A stretch of 64,000 nucleotides of DNA from JAHEKD01 sp965215945 (GTDB lineage Bacteria > Pseudomonadota > Gammaproteobacteria > Arenicellales > JAHEKD01), in assembly GCA_965215945.1 (NCBI GenBank), contig CBDCFC010000018.1:150961-214960 (forward strand), in the 5' to 3' direction. Below are positions 55,559 to 64,000 of the stretch, in pieces. The translations under genes and the position numbers were made by a program. Position 1 is the first letter of the stretch, and every line of letters begins with the position of its first letter. Below the pieces are notes generated by a model. That model was not told where the DNA came from and made no database searches. It saw only the letters and a program-made list of their open reading frames with translations.

Positions 55559-58294
55559 TTAGTGCGGCAAGGTAAATCTGAAACTGCAACCTTTACCAGG
55601 TTGGCTTTCTAACCAAATTCGCCCCTTGTGATGCTCAACAATCAACTTGGAGATGGCCAGTCCCAATCCGGTGCCTTTCGGTTTGCCACTCTGCTGATCA
55701 CTGACCTGATGAAATTTCTCAAAAACCAAAGTTTGATTTTCGTCATCAATACCCGGGCCATTGTCATCAACATAAAATTCAATAAATTCCGTTTTAACTT
55801 TAAAACCAATTTCTACCTCTCCTGTATCGGGTTCACAAAATTTTGCCGAATTAGAGAGCATATTAATTAACACTTGCAAGATTCGATCCCTGTCAACTTC
55901 GAGTTGGATTGACTTATCAGGTATCTGTGTGTCCAGTTTGATATTTCTTTTTTGATAGAGCTGATAAACAGCGTTCACTGCATCTGTAACCAATAAATCA
56001 GCATGGGTGGTTTCAATGTTCCAGTCCATTCGTCCCGACTCGACTTTTGCCATGTCCAATACATCATTGATTAGTCGTGTCAGCCTTTCACTTTCCTTTA
56101 CAATAATTTGAAGAAATTTCTGTCTTTCTTCCGGATCGAGATCAGGTGTATCTAACAGTATTTCAGAAAAAGCCCTGATAGACGTCAAAGGTGTGCGCAG
56201 TTCGTGACTAACCGTCGAAACAAACTCATCTTTCATCTGATCGAGCTCGGTTAATCGCTTATTTGCTTGGCGTAATTTCTCTGATGTAGCCTGGAGTTTT
56301 GCGGTCTGCTTTTCCAGCTTATGGCTGTATTCCATAACCTGTGATGTTTCACTGAGGATCTCCATGACATCGTCGATACTGATACTGCCGCTGCCAAACA
56401 AATTGGAGATCATCACCCTGGCTGATGAGGCACCGATTGCACCGGCAAGTACACTCTCAGCATGACTGGCGAGATGTAAATGAGATTCAGCCACTTTATA
56501 CTCTGCCAGATCAAACCCTCGAAACCGAGCAAAATTCTCAAACGATTGACGGGCGGCATTTTTTCCAACAAATCTTGCTACCAACTCCTCCAATTCGCTA
56601 ATTTGCACATTACCACTCCAAATGTCTGTACGTGTAGCTGTATGCCTGTTTTGTTCGTAGACGTCCACAAAAGCTCTGGCTTGTAATTGCTCCAGGGGTT
56701 CTGGATGGCTTAGCAAAGAAACAACGATCAGTAAGAGAATATTAGCGGGCAGACTCCAGAATACCGCATGCGTGATTGGATCCAGGCCCTGCAATCCAAA
56801 CAATGCATAAGGTTTTAACATTTCAAACCCCAAAAGCCCTGATTCGATAAAACTCAGCGGCAGCCAACCGGATTGTGAAAATGCGGGTAGAAGCAGCGTA
56901 TAGGCCCAGATAACAAACCCAGCGGCTAGGCCTGCAAGTGCGCCTTTACGGGTGGCACCTTTCCAGAATATACCGATTAAAATTGCAGGGGCGAATTGGG
57001 CAGCGGCAGCAAATGATACCAGGCCAATGGTAACCAGTGCATAGGATTCCCCGATCAGTTTGAAATAGAGATAAGCCAACAACAAAATGACAACAATTGC
57101 CCAGCGCCGTATAGCTAAAATTATCCCTGTCAGGTCAGACCGCCTGGTCAGACCAAACAAATGATTACGCAAGATCACAGGCATGATTAGTTCATTTGAA
57201 ATCATGGTCGATAAGGCTATGGTGGCGACGATAACCATGCCTGTGGCTGCCGACAGACCACCGATAAATACAAACAAGGTTAACCATTCATGTTTCAATG
57301 CCATAGGAATGGTCAGCACAAATGTATCCGGATCGACTGAATTGTCCGGAAACAGTAATAGTCCACCAAAGGCCAGCGGCAGTACAAAGATATTGATCAC
57401 CAGCAGGTACAGCGGAAACAGCCAGGAAGCCGTGAGTATGTGGCGTTCGTCTGTGTTCTCAACAACGGTAACCTGAAACTGTCTGGGCAATAAAAATATG
57501 GCCAACATAGATAAAATCATCAATGCAAACCAGTTCGCATAAGTTCCCGGTTGCGCGTGCATTTGCATCAATTCTGCCAAAGCGGGTACTTCCAGTGCCT
57601 GTTGAAATAAATTGGCCGGTCCGTCAAAAACTGTGAAAGTGACAAAAAACCCGACCGCTAGAAAAGCACAAAGTTTTATTACCGATTCGAAGGCGATGGC
57701 AGCTACCATCCCTTCATGTTGTTCGGAGACATCAATATGCCTGGTTCCAAATAGAATCGTGAATGCCGCCAGTAGCATAGCGATATAAAAGGCTGAATCT
57801 TTCCAAAAGGCCTGGTCGAGTTGCTGACTCGGCATCACCAGTTCAGGATACTGGGCAATAATAAAAAAACTTGTGGCAACGGCCTTTAACTGCAATGAAA
57901 TATAAGGCAGGATGCCAATTACCGCTATGATTGTGACTATGCCGGTTAACTGAGCGCTTTTACCATACCGTGAACCAATAAAATCGGCGATCGAAGTAAT
58001 CCTGTAAGTTTTAGCGATACGTATGATTTTTCTTAAAACCAGCCACCATAGTGCAGCCATCAGTGTAGGGCCAAGGTAAATGGGTAAAAAACCCACCCCG
58101 GTGCTTGCAGCTCGTCCTACACTGCCGTAAAACGTCCAGGCAGTACAATAGACGGCAATAGATAGTGAATAAATGTAGGGATTATTGATAATGCTTCGTT
58201 TTTCATCTGCCCGTTTATCCCCAAAGTAGGCAATTGCAAACAACACTGCCATATAAGAAAAAGAAATGGCAATGATCGCTCCTTCACTTAACAT
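55559..58294 (-). CDS. Sodium/solute symporter-histidine kinase (CrbS/MxtR/CbrA-like)
   Basis: The 911-residue protein has an N-terminal SSS/SLC5 transporter domain with about thirteen membrane segments (residues about 1-510), a middle region matching the STAC-type linker, and a HisKA domain with the phosphorylated His697 in STVSHELRTPLTSIRAF. The HATPase domain follows (INMLSNSAKFCEP, YVDDNGPGIDDENQ, GTGLGLAISK). CrbS in Vibrio and MxtR in Pseudomonas have this layout and control acs; CbrA controls carbon and nitrogen use. The acs end at 63862-64000 favours the acetate role. It overlaps the small upstream gene by 11 bases. Confidence 0.9.
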   Translation of the reverse strand: MLSEGAIIAISFSYMAVLFAIAYFGDKRADEKRSIINNPYIYSLSIAVYCTAWTFYGSVGRAASTGVGFLPIYLGPTLMAALWWLVLRKIIRIAKTYRITSIADFIGSRYGKSAQLTGIVTIIAVIGILPYISLQLKAVATSFFIIAQYPELVMPSQQLDQAFWKDSAFYIAMLLAAFTILFGTRHIDVSEQHEGMVAAIAFESVIKLCAFLAVGFFVTFTVFDGPANLFQQALEVPALAELMQMHAQPGTYANWFALMILSMLAIFLLPRQFQVTVVENTDERHILTASWLFPLYLLVINIFVLPLAFGGLLLFPDNSVDPDTFVLTIPMALKHEWLTLFVFIGGLSAATGMVIVATIALSTMISNELIMPVILRNHLFGLTRRSDLTGIILAIRRWAIVVILLLAYLYFKLIGESYALVTIGLVSFAAAAQFAPAILIGIFWKGATRKGALAGLAAGFVIWAYTLLLPAFSQSGWLPLSFIESGLLGFEMLKPYALFGLQGLDPITHAVFWSLPANILLLIVVSLLSHPEPLEQLQARAFVDVYEQNRHTATRTDIWSGNVQISELEELVARFVGKNAARQSFENFARFRGFDLAEYKVAESHLHLASHAESVLAGAIGASSARVMISNLFGSGSISIDDVMEILSETSQVMEYSHKLEKQTAKLQATSEKLRQANKRLTELDQMKDEFVSTVSHELRTPLTSIRAFSEILLDTPDLDPEERQKFLQIIVKESERLTRLINDVLDMAKVESGRMDWNIETTHADLLVTDAVNAVYQLYQKRNIKLDTQIPDKSIQLEVDRDRILQVLINMLSNSAKFCEPDTGEVEIGFKVKTEFIEFYVDDNGPGIDDENQTLVFEKFHQVSDQQSGKPKGTGLGLAISKLIVEHHKGRIWLESQPGKGCSFRFTLPH

Positions 58295-58517
58295 TTTTAG
58301 TATTAGTTTGGGTTTTAATTTCCTTATCTTCGCTTAGTCTGTTGATAAAAAAGTAAATCAGTAAAATAAACAAAAGCCACAAACCAAACAGATAAAAATA
58401 AAGCAGCGGTATGCCAAAGATCAGCAATTGTTTTGATGCGATTGATAGCCAGGGATAATTCAGCCCAAGTGCAGCAAAAATGACAAGGATTACTAATAGC
58501 TCACGAGTTTTTTTCAT
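58284..58517 (-). CDS. Small membrane protein coupled to the symporter-kinase (CbrX-like position)
   Basis: The 77-residue protein has two hydrophobic segments (about residues 7-24 and 30-60) and a charged tail. It overlaps the kinase start by 11 bases, so the two are translationally coupled. A small ORF, cbrX, stands before cbrA in Pseudomonas in the same way, and DUF485-type small proteins precede many SSS symporters. I cannot confirm family membership by sequence. It may assist insertion or folding of the large protein. Confidence 0.75.
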   Translation of the reverse strand: MKKTRELLVILVIFAALGLNYPWLSIASKQLLIFGIPLLYFYLFGLWLLFILLIYFFINRLSEDKEIKTQTNTKNVK

Positions 58518-58520
58518 AGT

Positions 58521-60581
58521 CTACTTGTAAGCGTTGAGTGCATCTTGCAATGTTATTATTCCTTTGGCTTCCAGCAAATCAATCAGGCTGAGCAGTAGTT
58601 GTGCTGTTGCCAGGCTGTCAGAAATCGCGGTATGCCTGTTCATCACTTCGATGCCGAGGCGGTCCAATATGGCATCCAGCGATTGCTCAACTTCATGGCC
58701 ATGCAGACAAACAGATAACATTAGCGTATCCAGCACAGTATTGTTGAATTTAACGCCCGATTGAGTTTCCCGTTGGCGAATAAATCGCATGTCAAACCAG
58801 GCATTATGTGCAACCAATACCGCATCGCCGACAAACTCTTTGAATTTAGGCAATACTTCGCCAATGGTAGGAGCATTGCCGACATGCTCATCGGTAATAC
58901 CATGATAACGTATGGATTCTTTTGGAATTTTACGTTCAGGATTAACCAACTGATCAAAGGTTTCATTGGGCAAAATGCGTTGATTAACAATTCGCACACC
59001 CGCAACAGAAATAATCTTGTCACCTTGTTCTGCATTAAGGCCGGTTGTTTCGGTATCGAATACAACATATTCCAAATCACGCAGGCGATGCTGCATTATA
59101 GTTTTATCTGTACCGGCCATGTCCATAATATCAAAATCATAACTAATTGGGCGCGATGGAATGTCGTCTGCCACGGCGGTGTGATCCTGCCGGCTAGCTG
59201 GCATTGAAATACGAAATAAAGCTTCACTCTTGTCCCGGGAATGTGTTTGACTCCACAATACACTGTGATGTTGATCAAGTACCCTTTGCACTGAAGGGAA
59301 GCCTACGGCATCAGTCAAAGATACATCCAGCCAATTATTTAACTTGTTGTCTGATACGGGTTGGCCCTCCCAGCTAATCTGCAGATAGGCCCGGTGATCG
59401 ATCTGTTGAGCTTCAAGGTCAAATTTATTGCATTTGGATAAAAGCTGGATTTGCTTTATAAAAAATACCAATAAAATTGCCATTGCATGGCTGTCAACCC
59501 TAAGCCATATTGGCAAGCCGGTTTGAGTAACCTGAATATTTTCATCGCTCTCCACCCGCCGGATTACATTGTTAATTAAATCCGATGAGTAAACATCGGT
59601 TAAGATTAATTCCCCTCCCACCAGTTCTCTAGAGACTTGAGCCAATTCGTCAATTTGTTGACTAAGGTTTGCACTTTCATCGGCTATCACTGCATTGAAT
59701 TTTTGTCGTAATTCGTCTGGTATGTCGGTGAAATGATTAAGATTTTCAGCGGCCGCTCTCAAATTTGCTAGTGGGCTTCGTAGATTCTCGATTGAACTGC
59801 GTAACATTTTGTTCCTTTTGCCCAGTACAAATTGTTTGGAGGTAATGTCCGATAAAGTCAACACATAGCCATGTGAATGCGATTTATCCGTACCACTGGT
59901 CAACAAGGTCATTTTACATAACAGCAGGTGGTCGCTGTCCTGGATTGAACAGACAAATTCAGCAGACGGGTTTTTCTGTTTATCAGCTTCAGACGCTGGC
60001 GTATTCATGTGATCGATTGTATTTTCCAACACGGGCTTAGGCAGCACATCTGATAGAAATCGGCCCAGGCCGAGTGAAGAATGGCCGCGTGTTACACGTA
60101 CCGCTGCCGGATTGTAGAGAATAATTCTATGCTGGAGATTGCAAACGATGATTCCCTCATCAAGGCAACGAATGACTTGTTCCAGATAACTTTTTTTTAG
60201 ATCAGCGGATTGTGCGCCGGTTTGTAATGCGCGACTGACTTCATGGCGCGATCTCATGATCTCATCACCCAGCTGATGAATAACTTCAGGGAGATTTCCG
60301 AGTTGGTGGCCCTGTGGCAGTTCAAGCTCATGAGCTGCATGAGTGTTGAGGATGATCTCCCCTCCCCGAGTGAGTGTGTTCAATGGTTTAAATAATTGTT
60401 TGCGCTGGGTAAACCAATTTATAGCGACGGCAGTCAGAGCAAACAAGGTCAGAATAATAGTGCCGGTGTTAAGATTTTCCATGCCGTAACGGTTGAACTG
60501 GATGGCCATAAGAATAAGCAGAACCATTAGTGCAAGCATTGATGCAATAAATAAAAGCTCGAACTTATTAAATTTTTTCAT
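58521..60581 (-). CDS. Membrane PAS/degenerate kinase protein fused to DnaQ-type exonuclease
   Basis: The 686-residue protein has two N-terminal membrane helices (residues about 10-28 and 40-57), a PAS domain (IRCLDEGIIVCNLQHRIILYN) and a kinase-like dimer region. That region reads SSIENLRSPLANLRAAAEN where a true H-box would have H-E-L-R-T-P-L, so the phospho-histidine is missing. The ATP-binding part is also poor. Residues about 505-680 are a DEDD exonuclease with FDTETTGL, HNAWFDMRF and RHTAISDSLATA, all catalytic acids present. This looks like a sensor that controls a nuclease. It lies between the receiver gene and the small membrane gene. Confidence 0.85.
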   Translation of the reverse strand: MKKFNKFELLFIASMLALMVLLILMAIQFNRYGMENLNTGTIILTLFALTAVAINWFTQRKQLFKPLNTLTRGGEIILNTHAAHELELPQGHQLGNLPEVIHQLGDEIMRSRHEVSRALQTGAQSADLKKSYLEQVIRCLDEGIIVCNLQHRIILYNPAAVRVTRGHSSLGLGRFLSDVLPKPVLENTIDHMNTPASEADKQKNPSAEFVCSIQDSDHLLLCKMTLLTSGTDKSHSHGYVLTLSDITSKQFVLGKRNKMLRSSIENLRSPLANLRAAAENLNHFTDIPDELRQKFNAVIADESANLSQQIDELAQVSRELVGGELILTDVYSSDLINNVIRRVESDENIQVTQTGLPIWLRVDSHAMAILLVFFIKQIQLLSKCNKFDLEAQQIDHRAYLQISWEGQPVSDNKLNNWLDVSLTDAVGFPSVQRVLDQHHSVLWSQTHSRDKSEALFRISMPASRQDHTAVADDIPSRPISYDFDIMDMAGTDKTIMQHRLRDLEYVVFDTETTGLNAEQGDKIISVAGVRIVNQRILPNETFDQLVNPERKIPKESIRYHGITDEHVGNAPTIGEVLPKFKEFVGDAVLVAHNAWFDMRFIRQRETQSGVKFNNTVLDTLMLSVCLHGHEVEQSLDAILDRLGIEVMNRHTAISDSLATAQLLLSLIDLLEAKGIITLQDALNAYK

Positions 60582-60611
60582 TGGAATCTATGCGGCAGCC
60601 TGAATGCCTTC

Positions 60612-60980
60612 TCAGTTTTCCAGCAAACTGTTAATCTTATCTATTATTTCCTGTGTCGAAAACGGCTTGGTCACATAATCATCGGCACCAATAGCCAGGC
60701 CTTTTTCCCGTTCAACTTCTCGACCTTTTGCCGTTAACATAATAATTTTTAAATTTTCAAAACTTGGATTGCTTCGAAGTGTCTGGCAGACTTCAAAGCC
60801 ATCGCGCTTGGGCATGTTTACATCCAGAATGAGTAAATCGGGTTGCCATGATTCAACCAGTTCCAGCCCTGCTTCTCCATCTGAGGCCGTTTTTACATCA
60901 TAGCCAGCACGTTGTATTAAAAACTCAAGTGAGAGCAGGATATTGGGTTCATCATCGACAAGTGCTATTTTTTTAGACAT
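60612..60980 (-). CDS. Single-domain response regulator
   Basis: The 122-residue protein is only a receiver domain: Asp9-Asp10-Glu11, the phosphorylation site Asp53 (LILDVNMPKRDGF), LTAKGRE and the conserved Lys in YVTKPF. It has no output domain. The nearby symporter-kinase is the obvious phosphodonor. It may carry phosphate or bind the neighbouring pseudokinase-exonuclease; both are inferred. CrbR/ErdR and CbrB have DNA-binding domains, so it is not an equivalent of those. It lies 30 bases upstream of the exonuclease fusion. Confidence 0.92.
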   Translation of the reverse strand: MSKKIALVDDEPNILLSLEFLIQRAGYDVKTASDGEAGLELVESWQPDLLILDVNMPKRDGFEVCQTLRSNPSFENLKIIMLTAKGREVEREKGLAIGADDYVTKPFSTQEIIDKINSLLEN

Positions 60981-61066
60981 GGTTTACTATCCGTAATCCT
61001 CTTTTGTGGTGCCCTAATCATTATAGCAGTTTAATATTTTTTCAAGCGAGATCATCTTTTTAATCA

Positions 61067-61753
61067 TTATGGCAAATAATTTATCAGCCGACTAACGTGC
61101 GTTGCATGTGGATTTTGCCAATAAGCGATTTGTGCCAAAAACAATTCTGCACAAGAAATGGCATCATTTAGAGCATCGTGTAATCTGTACTTAGGAAGAT
61201 TGTAACGTCGACAACACTGATGTAGCTTTAACTGTTCCCTACTAGTAATAGTGTGCTTATTAATAAGTTGTTCGATTAACAATGTGTCAGCCGCAGGAAT
61301 GACAATACCGCACCCATAGATTTGTTCACAGGCCTTATTCAAATAGTTCGATTCCGCTGTGGCATAATGTGCCAGTAAAACTTTACCTTTGAGCAAGAGT
61401 AAAAATTCATCGAGGACGGTTTTGAGTTCTAACCCCTGCTCGGATGTATCATCGAGAATATGGTGGACAATAGCGGATTGTTCAGGAATAGATTGATCCG
61501 GTTTGACCAATCGGTGCGCAGCTGTCTTTAAATCAATTGATAAATTGCTGATTTGCACATAACCGAAGCTCAGGATTTCATCCTTGACTAGATCAAATCC
61601 GGTCGTTTCAAAATCAAGCGCAAGATATTTAGTTTCGAGAACAGATTGGGATTGCGATGGCAAAGGCGTGTTAAGATAATCTTTAAGCGCTCCCTGGGGT
61701 GCTTCACTGAAGAGCTTTTTTTGTTTGTGCTGAGCCAAAAATCGATTCAACAT
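61067..61753 (-). CDS. DnaQ-like 3'-5' exonuclease
   Basis: The 228-residue protein has Exo I (LDFETTGFDL) and Exo III (RLHDALNDAISCAEL) motifs. In Exo II the usual HNxxFD is replaced by HYATAESNYL, so the acid is glutamate or shifted; this variant may be normal for the acs-linked branch of the family. A similar gene stands beside acs in Vibrio cholerae and relatives. Substrate (RNA or DNA) is unknown. It is in the acs-DUF294 run, followed by the receiver gene after 86 bases. Confidence 0.88.
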   Translation of the reverse strand: MLNRFLAQHKQKKLFSEAPQGALKDYLNTPLPSQSQSVLETKYLALDFETTGFDLVKDEILSFGYVQISNLSIDLKTAAHRLVKPDQSIPEQSAIVHHILDDTSEQGLELKTVLDEFLLLLKGKVLLAHYATAESNYLNKACEQIYGCGIVIPAADTLLIEQLINKHTITSREQLKLHQCCRRYNLPKYRLHDALNDAISCAELFLAQIAYWQNPHATHVSRLINYLP

Positions 61754-61759
61754 ACCGGC

Positions 61760-61900
61760 TTAACGGAGGAGTTCAAATTCTAGATTAATTGTGGCATCGT
61801 CCTTGGTGTTAGCAGTTTCAAGATGATCCTTGGCTAAACCGGTTTTCGCTGAGGGTACAAAACGGGATTGTTGTTTGTAAAGGCTATAAAAACTAAACAT
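61760..61900 (-). CDS. Candidate 46-residue protein between DUF294 and exonuclease genes
   Basis: The frame from ATG 61900 to TAA 61760-61762 (MFSFYSLYKQQSRFVPSAKT... ending NLEFELLR) exactly fills the gap between two genes on the same strand: one base after the DUF294 stop and six before the exonuclease start. GAGAT lies just upstream as a weak ribosome-binding site. It is polar, with no membrane segment and no recognised family. The tight fit supports a real small gene, but conservation is needed to be sure. Confidence 0.5.
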   Translation of the reverse strand: MFSFYSLYKQQSRFVPSAKTGLAKDHLETANTKDDATINLEFELLR

Positions 61901-61901
61901 A

Positions 61902-63773
61902 TTATCTCATATGGCTGGCCGAATAACGCTGGGCCAAATACTTTTGCATTTCAGCAACTATTTTAAAGGCATCCCGTAAGTGATCCCGTTCAAACGCCGA
62001 TAGTTCATTTGGATTTGCAAAATTATCGGGGTTGATGTTATTCATTATTTGTTGCGATTGGTGTTGCATTCGAAATAGATTAATAAACTCATACGCATCA
62101 AGCAGATTATCAGCCGCCTTTTCACTAATCACGCCATGTGCTTTGGCATCGATAAGCCGCTGATGTGTGTTAATACTCTTAAGACTTGCCGACAGTGTGT
62201 ACACCCTGGCCAGATCAACGATTGGTGCTGTTCCCCGATTTTTCAAATTCAGTCGATTCTTGTGATCTTTATCATTGACCAGCACAAACTGTCGGAAAAA
62301 ACCTAGCGGAGGAGTGTTTTTTAAGGCATTTACCGATAAATGGCTTAGGAATAAATGATTGTCTTTTGCAAGTTCAAGATAGTGCTTTTTCAGCTTCTTA
62401 AACAATTTGCGTTTTCCATATAAAGCACGCATATCAAAAAATATGCTGCAATACATCAATGCCATGGGCTCGGGTTCATTGATCCATTTGGTAAAATAAT
62501 TTTGCCATTGTTGTAATGGTTGACACCATTTCGGATTTGTCGCCATCACATCACCCGGACAATAGACGAACCCACAATCATTCAGACCGTCACTGACATA
62601 CTTAGTAAGCGATTCAAAATATTGACCATGTTTATCGTTGTCAAAATCATCACTGAGCAATAAAACATTGTCTTGATCTGAGTGCAGTAATTGTTCACGG
62701 CGTCCCAGCGAACCCGCTGCAAGCCAACAGTAATCAACAGACGCAGGTCCGTATTTGTCCTCGGCCAACTCCAGCAATCTTATATTTATATTTTCCCCTA
62801 GTGTACTGATGACCTGTCCAACCTGATAAGCATGTAACCCACTATCCACTAATTGGCTGAGTATTGCTGGTATATTTGTACTGATATCAGTGAGCTGTTG
62901 GACGCTTGTTGCCTTGGCAATTTCTGAGATGGTATAGACTGGGCTTTGGTTTGTGAGTTTAAGCAAATCAGTCGTTGAAATCAGCCCGATCGGCTTATCA
63001 TCCGCAACGATGGGCAGATGATGGATATTGTGCCTCATCATTAATAAAGCAGCTTCGAATGCCATCGTATCAGCATCAATTTTAATCAACTTTTTTGACA
63101 TGATTGATTTAACCGGTGTGCTGGTATCCACATTCTTGGCGAGCACACGTTTTCTTAAGTCTCTATCGGTAATCAGGCCGATTAATTCTCCCGCGTCATT
63201 AACAATCATCAAGGTTGAAACATTTGCGGCCGCCATTTTTTTTGCACATTCAAAAATGGAACAATCCTGTGCTGAATAAATAGCTTTGTGCCCTACTATT
63301 TCTGCTACTGTTAAAGCTAAATGTCTATTGAACCGATATTGATTGCTTTTGGCCTGCTTGAGTGCCTTATGCAGGCGTTGGGATTCAACCATCATGAAAT
63401 GATCTTTGAAATCTACGTTTTCTGAACAGACCTTTCTAAAAACTTCACCGGGTAAAATGTAAACCAGGCAATCTTCATGGGCGATAACCTCACTTAGCGA
63501 AGAATGCTCTTTAATAACAGCCCGAAAACCAAAGCAGCCTTTTTCATTGACACGGGTAATAAGCTCATCGTCCTTGTTAATAACATCAGCCGCACCAGTA
63601 CGAACGATAAACAGTGAATCATGTTGGTCATCAATACTAATAATCGTTTGTCCACGTTTAAAGTATTTAATCTGCAGCTGTTTGCTTAGATTTTTCTGCT
63701 CACTTTCGGGAAGTTCATCAAACGGTCTGACCGTTTTGATAAATTCATAAATTTCTTGTAATTCACCATGCAT
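61902..63773 (-). CDS. cNMP-binding/CBS/DUF294 nucleotidyltransferase protein
   Basis: The 623-residue protein has a cyclic-nucleotide-binding-like domain (residues about 15-130), two CBS domains (about 165-285, with LMIVNDAGELIGLITDRDLRK and HLPIVADDKPIGLISTTDLL), and the DUF294 nucleotidyltransferase with GSLGRREQLLHSDQDNVLLL near residue 350. A DUF294 C-terminal helical domain ends the protein. The nucleotidyltransferase is of the GlnD type, which uridylylates or adenylylates partner proteins; its target here is unknown. It is regularly found beside acs and actP. Confidence 0.92.
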   Translation of the reverse strand: MHGELQEIYEFIKTVRPFDELPESEQKNLSKQLQIKYFKRGQTIISIDDQHDSLFIVRTGAADVINKDDELITRVNEKGCFGFRAVIKEHSSLSEVIAHEDCLVYILPGEVFRKVCSENVDFKDHFMMVESQRLHKALKQAKSNQYRFNRHLALTVAEIVGHKAIYSAQDCSIFECAKKMAAANVSTLMIVNDAGELIGLITDRDLRKRVLAKNVDTSTPVKSIMSKKLIKIDADTMAFEAALLMMRHNIHHLPIVADDKPIGLISTTDLLKLTNQSPVYTISEIAKATSVQQLTDISTNIPAILSQLVDSGLHAYQVGQVISTLGENINIRLLELAEDKYGPASVDYCWLAAGSLGRREQLLHSDQDNVLLLSDDFDNDKHGQYFESLTKYVSDGLNDCGFVYCPGDVMATNPKWCQPLQQWQNYFTKWINEPEPMALMYCSIFFDMRALYGKRKLFKKLKKHYLELAKDNHLFLSHLSVNALKNTPPLGFFRQFVLVNDKDHKNRLNLKNRGTAPIVDLARVYTLSASLKSINTHQRLIDAKAHGVISEKAADNLLDAYEFINLFRMQHQSQQIMNNINPDNFANPNELSAFERDHLRDAFKIVAEMQKYLAQRYSASHMR

Positions 63774-63812
63774 TAGATTTTCCTTTAGGACTAATCTCTA
63801 ATAGATATAAGC

Positions 63813-63842
63813 AAAAAGGCTCATATAACATGAGCCTTTTTA
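63813..63842 (-). terminator. Rho-independent terminator after acs
   Basis: AAAAAGGCTCAT, loop ATAAC, ATGAGCCTTTTTA; the stem has long A and T arms on both sides, so it can act in either direction. It lies between the acs stop and the DUF294 start and would limit readthrough from acs. Confidence 0.9.
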
Positions 63843-63861
63843 TACTTAATTTTGGGTGCGT

Positions 63862-64000
63862 TTAAACATTTTGACGATTTGCAATTAAATCATCGACTAC
63901 GGCTGGCTCTGCCAAGGTTGAAGTATCACCCAGACTGTCTATTTCATTGGCTGCAATTTTACGCAAAATTCGCCGCATGATTTTTCCAGAACGGGTTTTC
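63862..64000 (-). CDS. acs: Acetyl-CoA synthetase, C-terminal end only
   Basis: The 45 residues inside the window (KTRSGKIMRRILRKIAANEI then DSLGDTSTLAEPAVVDDLI) are the very conserved end of Acs. The lysine in SGKIMRR is the catalytic, acetylation-controlled residue. The enzyme makes acetyl-CoA from acetate with ATP. The rest of the gene lies beyond the window on this strand. Its place before the DUF294 and symporter-kinase genes fits an acetate-scavenging locus. Confidence 0.95.
   Translation of the reverse strand, partial: KTRSGKIMRRILRKIAANEIDSLGDTSTLAEPAVVDDLIANRQNV

Noticed and set aside
1..64000. CRISPR array, rRNA operon, prophage or integrative element
   Set aside because: No regularly spaced repeats, rRNA motifs, integrase or phage structural genes were seen; both tRNA genes are flanked by normal chromosomal genes.

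Overview
The window looks like part of the chromosome of a marine-type, AT-rich gammaproteobacterium. Evidence is the gene content and order: infC-rpmI-rplT-pheS-pheT-ihfA-merR, prfB-lysS with the programmed RF2 frameshift, FadE with a membrane anchor, HflD, MltF, a short RnfB next to nth, HtpX and Tag. The genus cannot be named from sequence reading alone. There is no rRNA, CRISPR array, prophage or intact insertion sequence. Two tRNA genes (Pro-GGG, Val-GAC) are present.

Layout. 1-1723: 5' part of a large SAM-methyltransferase protein. 1790-5034: metG-rnfB-nth operon. 5184-8623: a bufferin-type copper-peptide operon (DUF2282 precursor, DUF692/MNIO enzyme, DUF2063 partner, DoxX) continued by an ArsS-like radical SAM gene. 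8650-9637: response regulator and HPt protein. 9780-11113: a MATE exporter broken by one frameshift. 11120-17856: small CbiX chelatase, acyl-CoA synthetase, FadE, HflD, DUF192 and a Gfo/Idh/MocA oxidoreductase. 17950-19526: AsmA-like protein and SDR. 19519-25739: malonyl-CoA synthetase, a polar amino-acid ABC transporter and a frameshifted class-III aminotransferase. 25830-30135: HtpX, Tag, two small membrane proteins, LolD and LolC/E. 30250-40674: the translation block (lysS, prfB, tRNA-Pro, ihfA, pheT, pheS, rplT, rpmI, infC with an AUA start, thrS, tRNA-Val). 41028-42470: MltF. 42654-53074: a glycine-betaine locus. 53089-55440: gltX and a glycosyltransferase. 55559-64000: an acetate-response locus ending in the 3' end of acs.

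How the genes fit together. The betaine locus joins a BCCT carrier to an unusual lipoprotein that fuses an OpuAC/OsmF-type betaine-binding domain to a TAXI/TRAP-type binding domain and ends in a transmembrane helix, followed by a universal stress protein. Close by are a non-pyrrolysine MttB-family methyltransferase, a cation/proton antiporter and a dimethylglycine-dehydrogenase-like flavoprotein. This suggests uptake and stepwise demethylation of betaine. The acetate locus combines acs, a cNMP/CBS/DUF294 protein, a DnaQ-type exonuclease, a receiver protein, a membrane PAS protein whose kinase module has lost its histidine and which is fused to a second DnaQ exonuclease, a small membrane protein and a solute-symporter histidine kinase of the CrbS/MxtR/CbrA type.

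The most unusual points are the two-binding-protein fusion beside a BCCT carrier, the pseudokinase-exonuclease fusion, the radical SAM gene attached to a bufferin operon, and a thrS gene whose middle is clearly richer in G+C than its ends.
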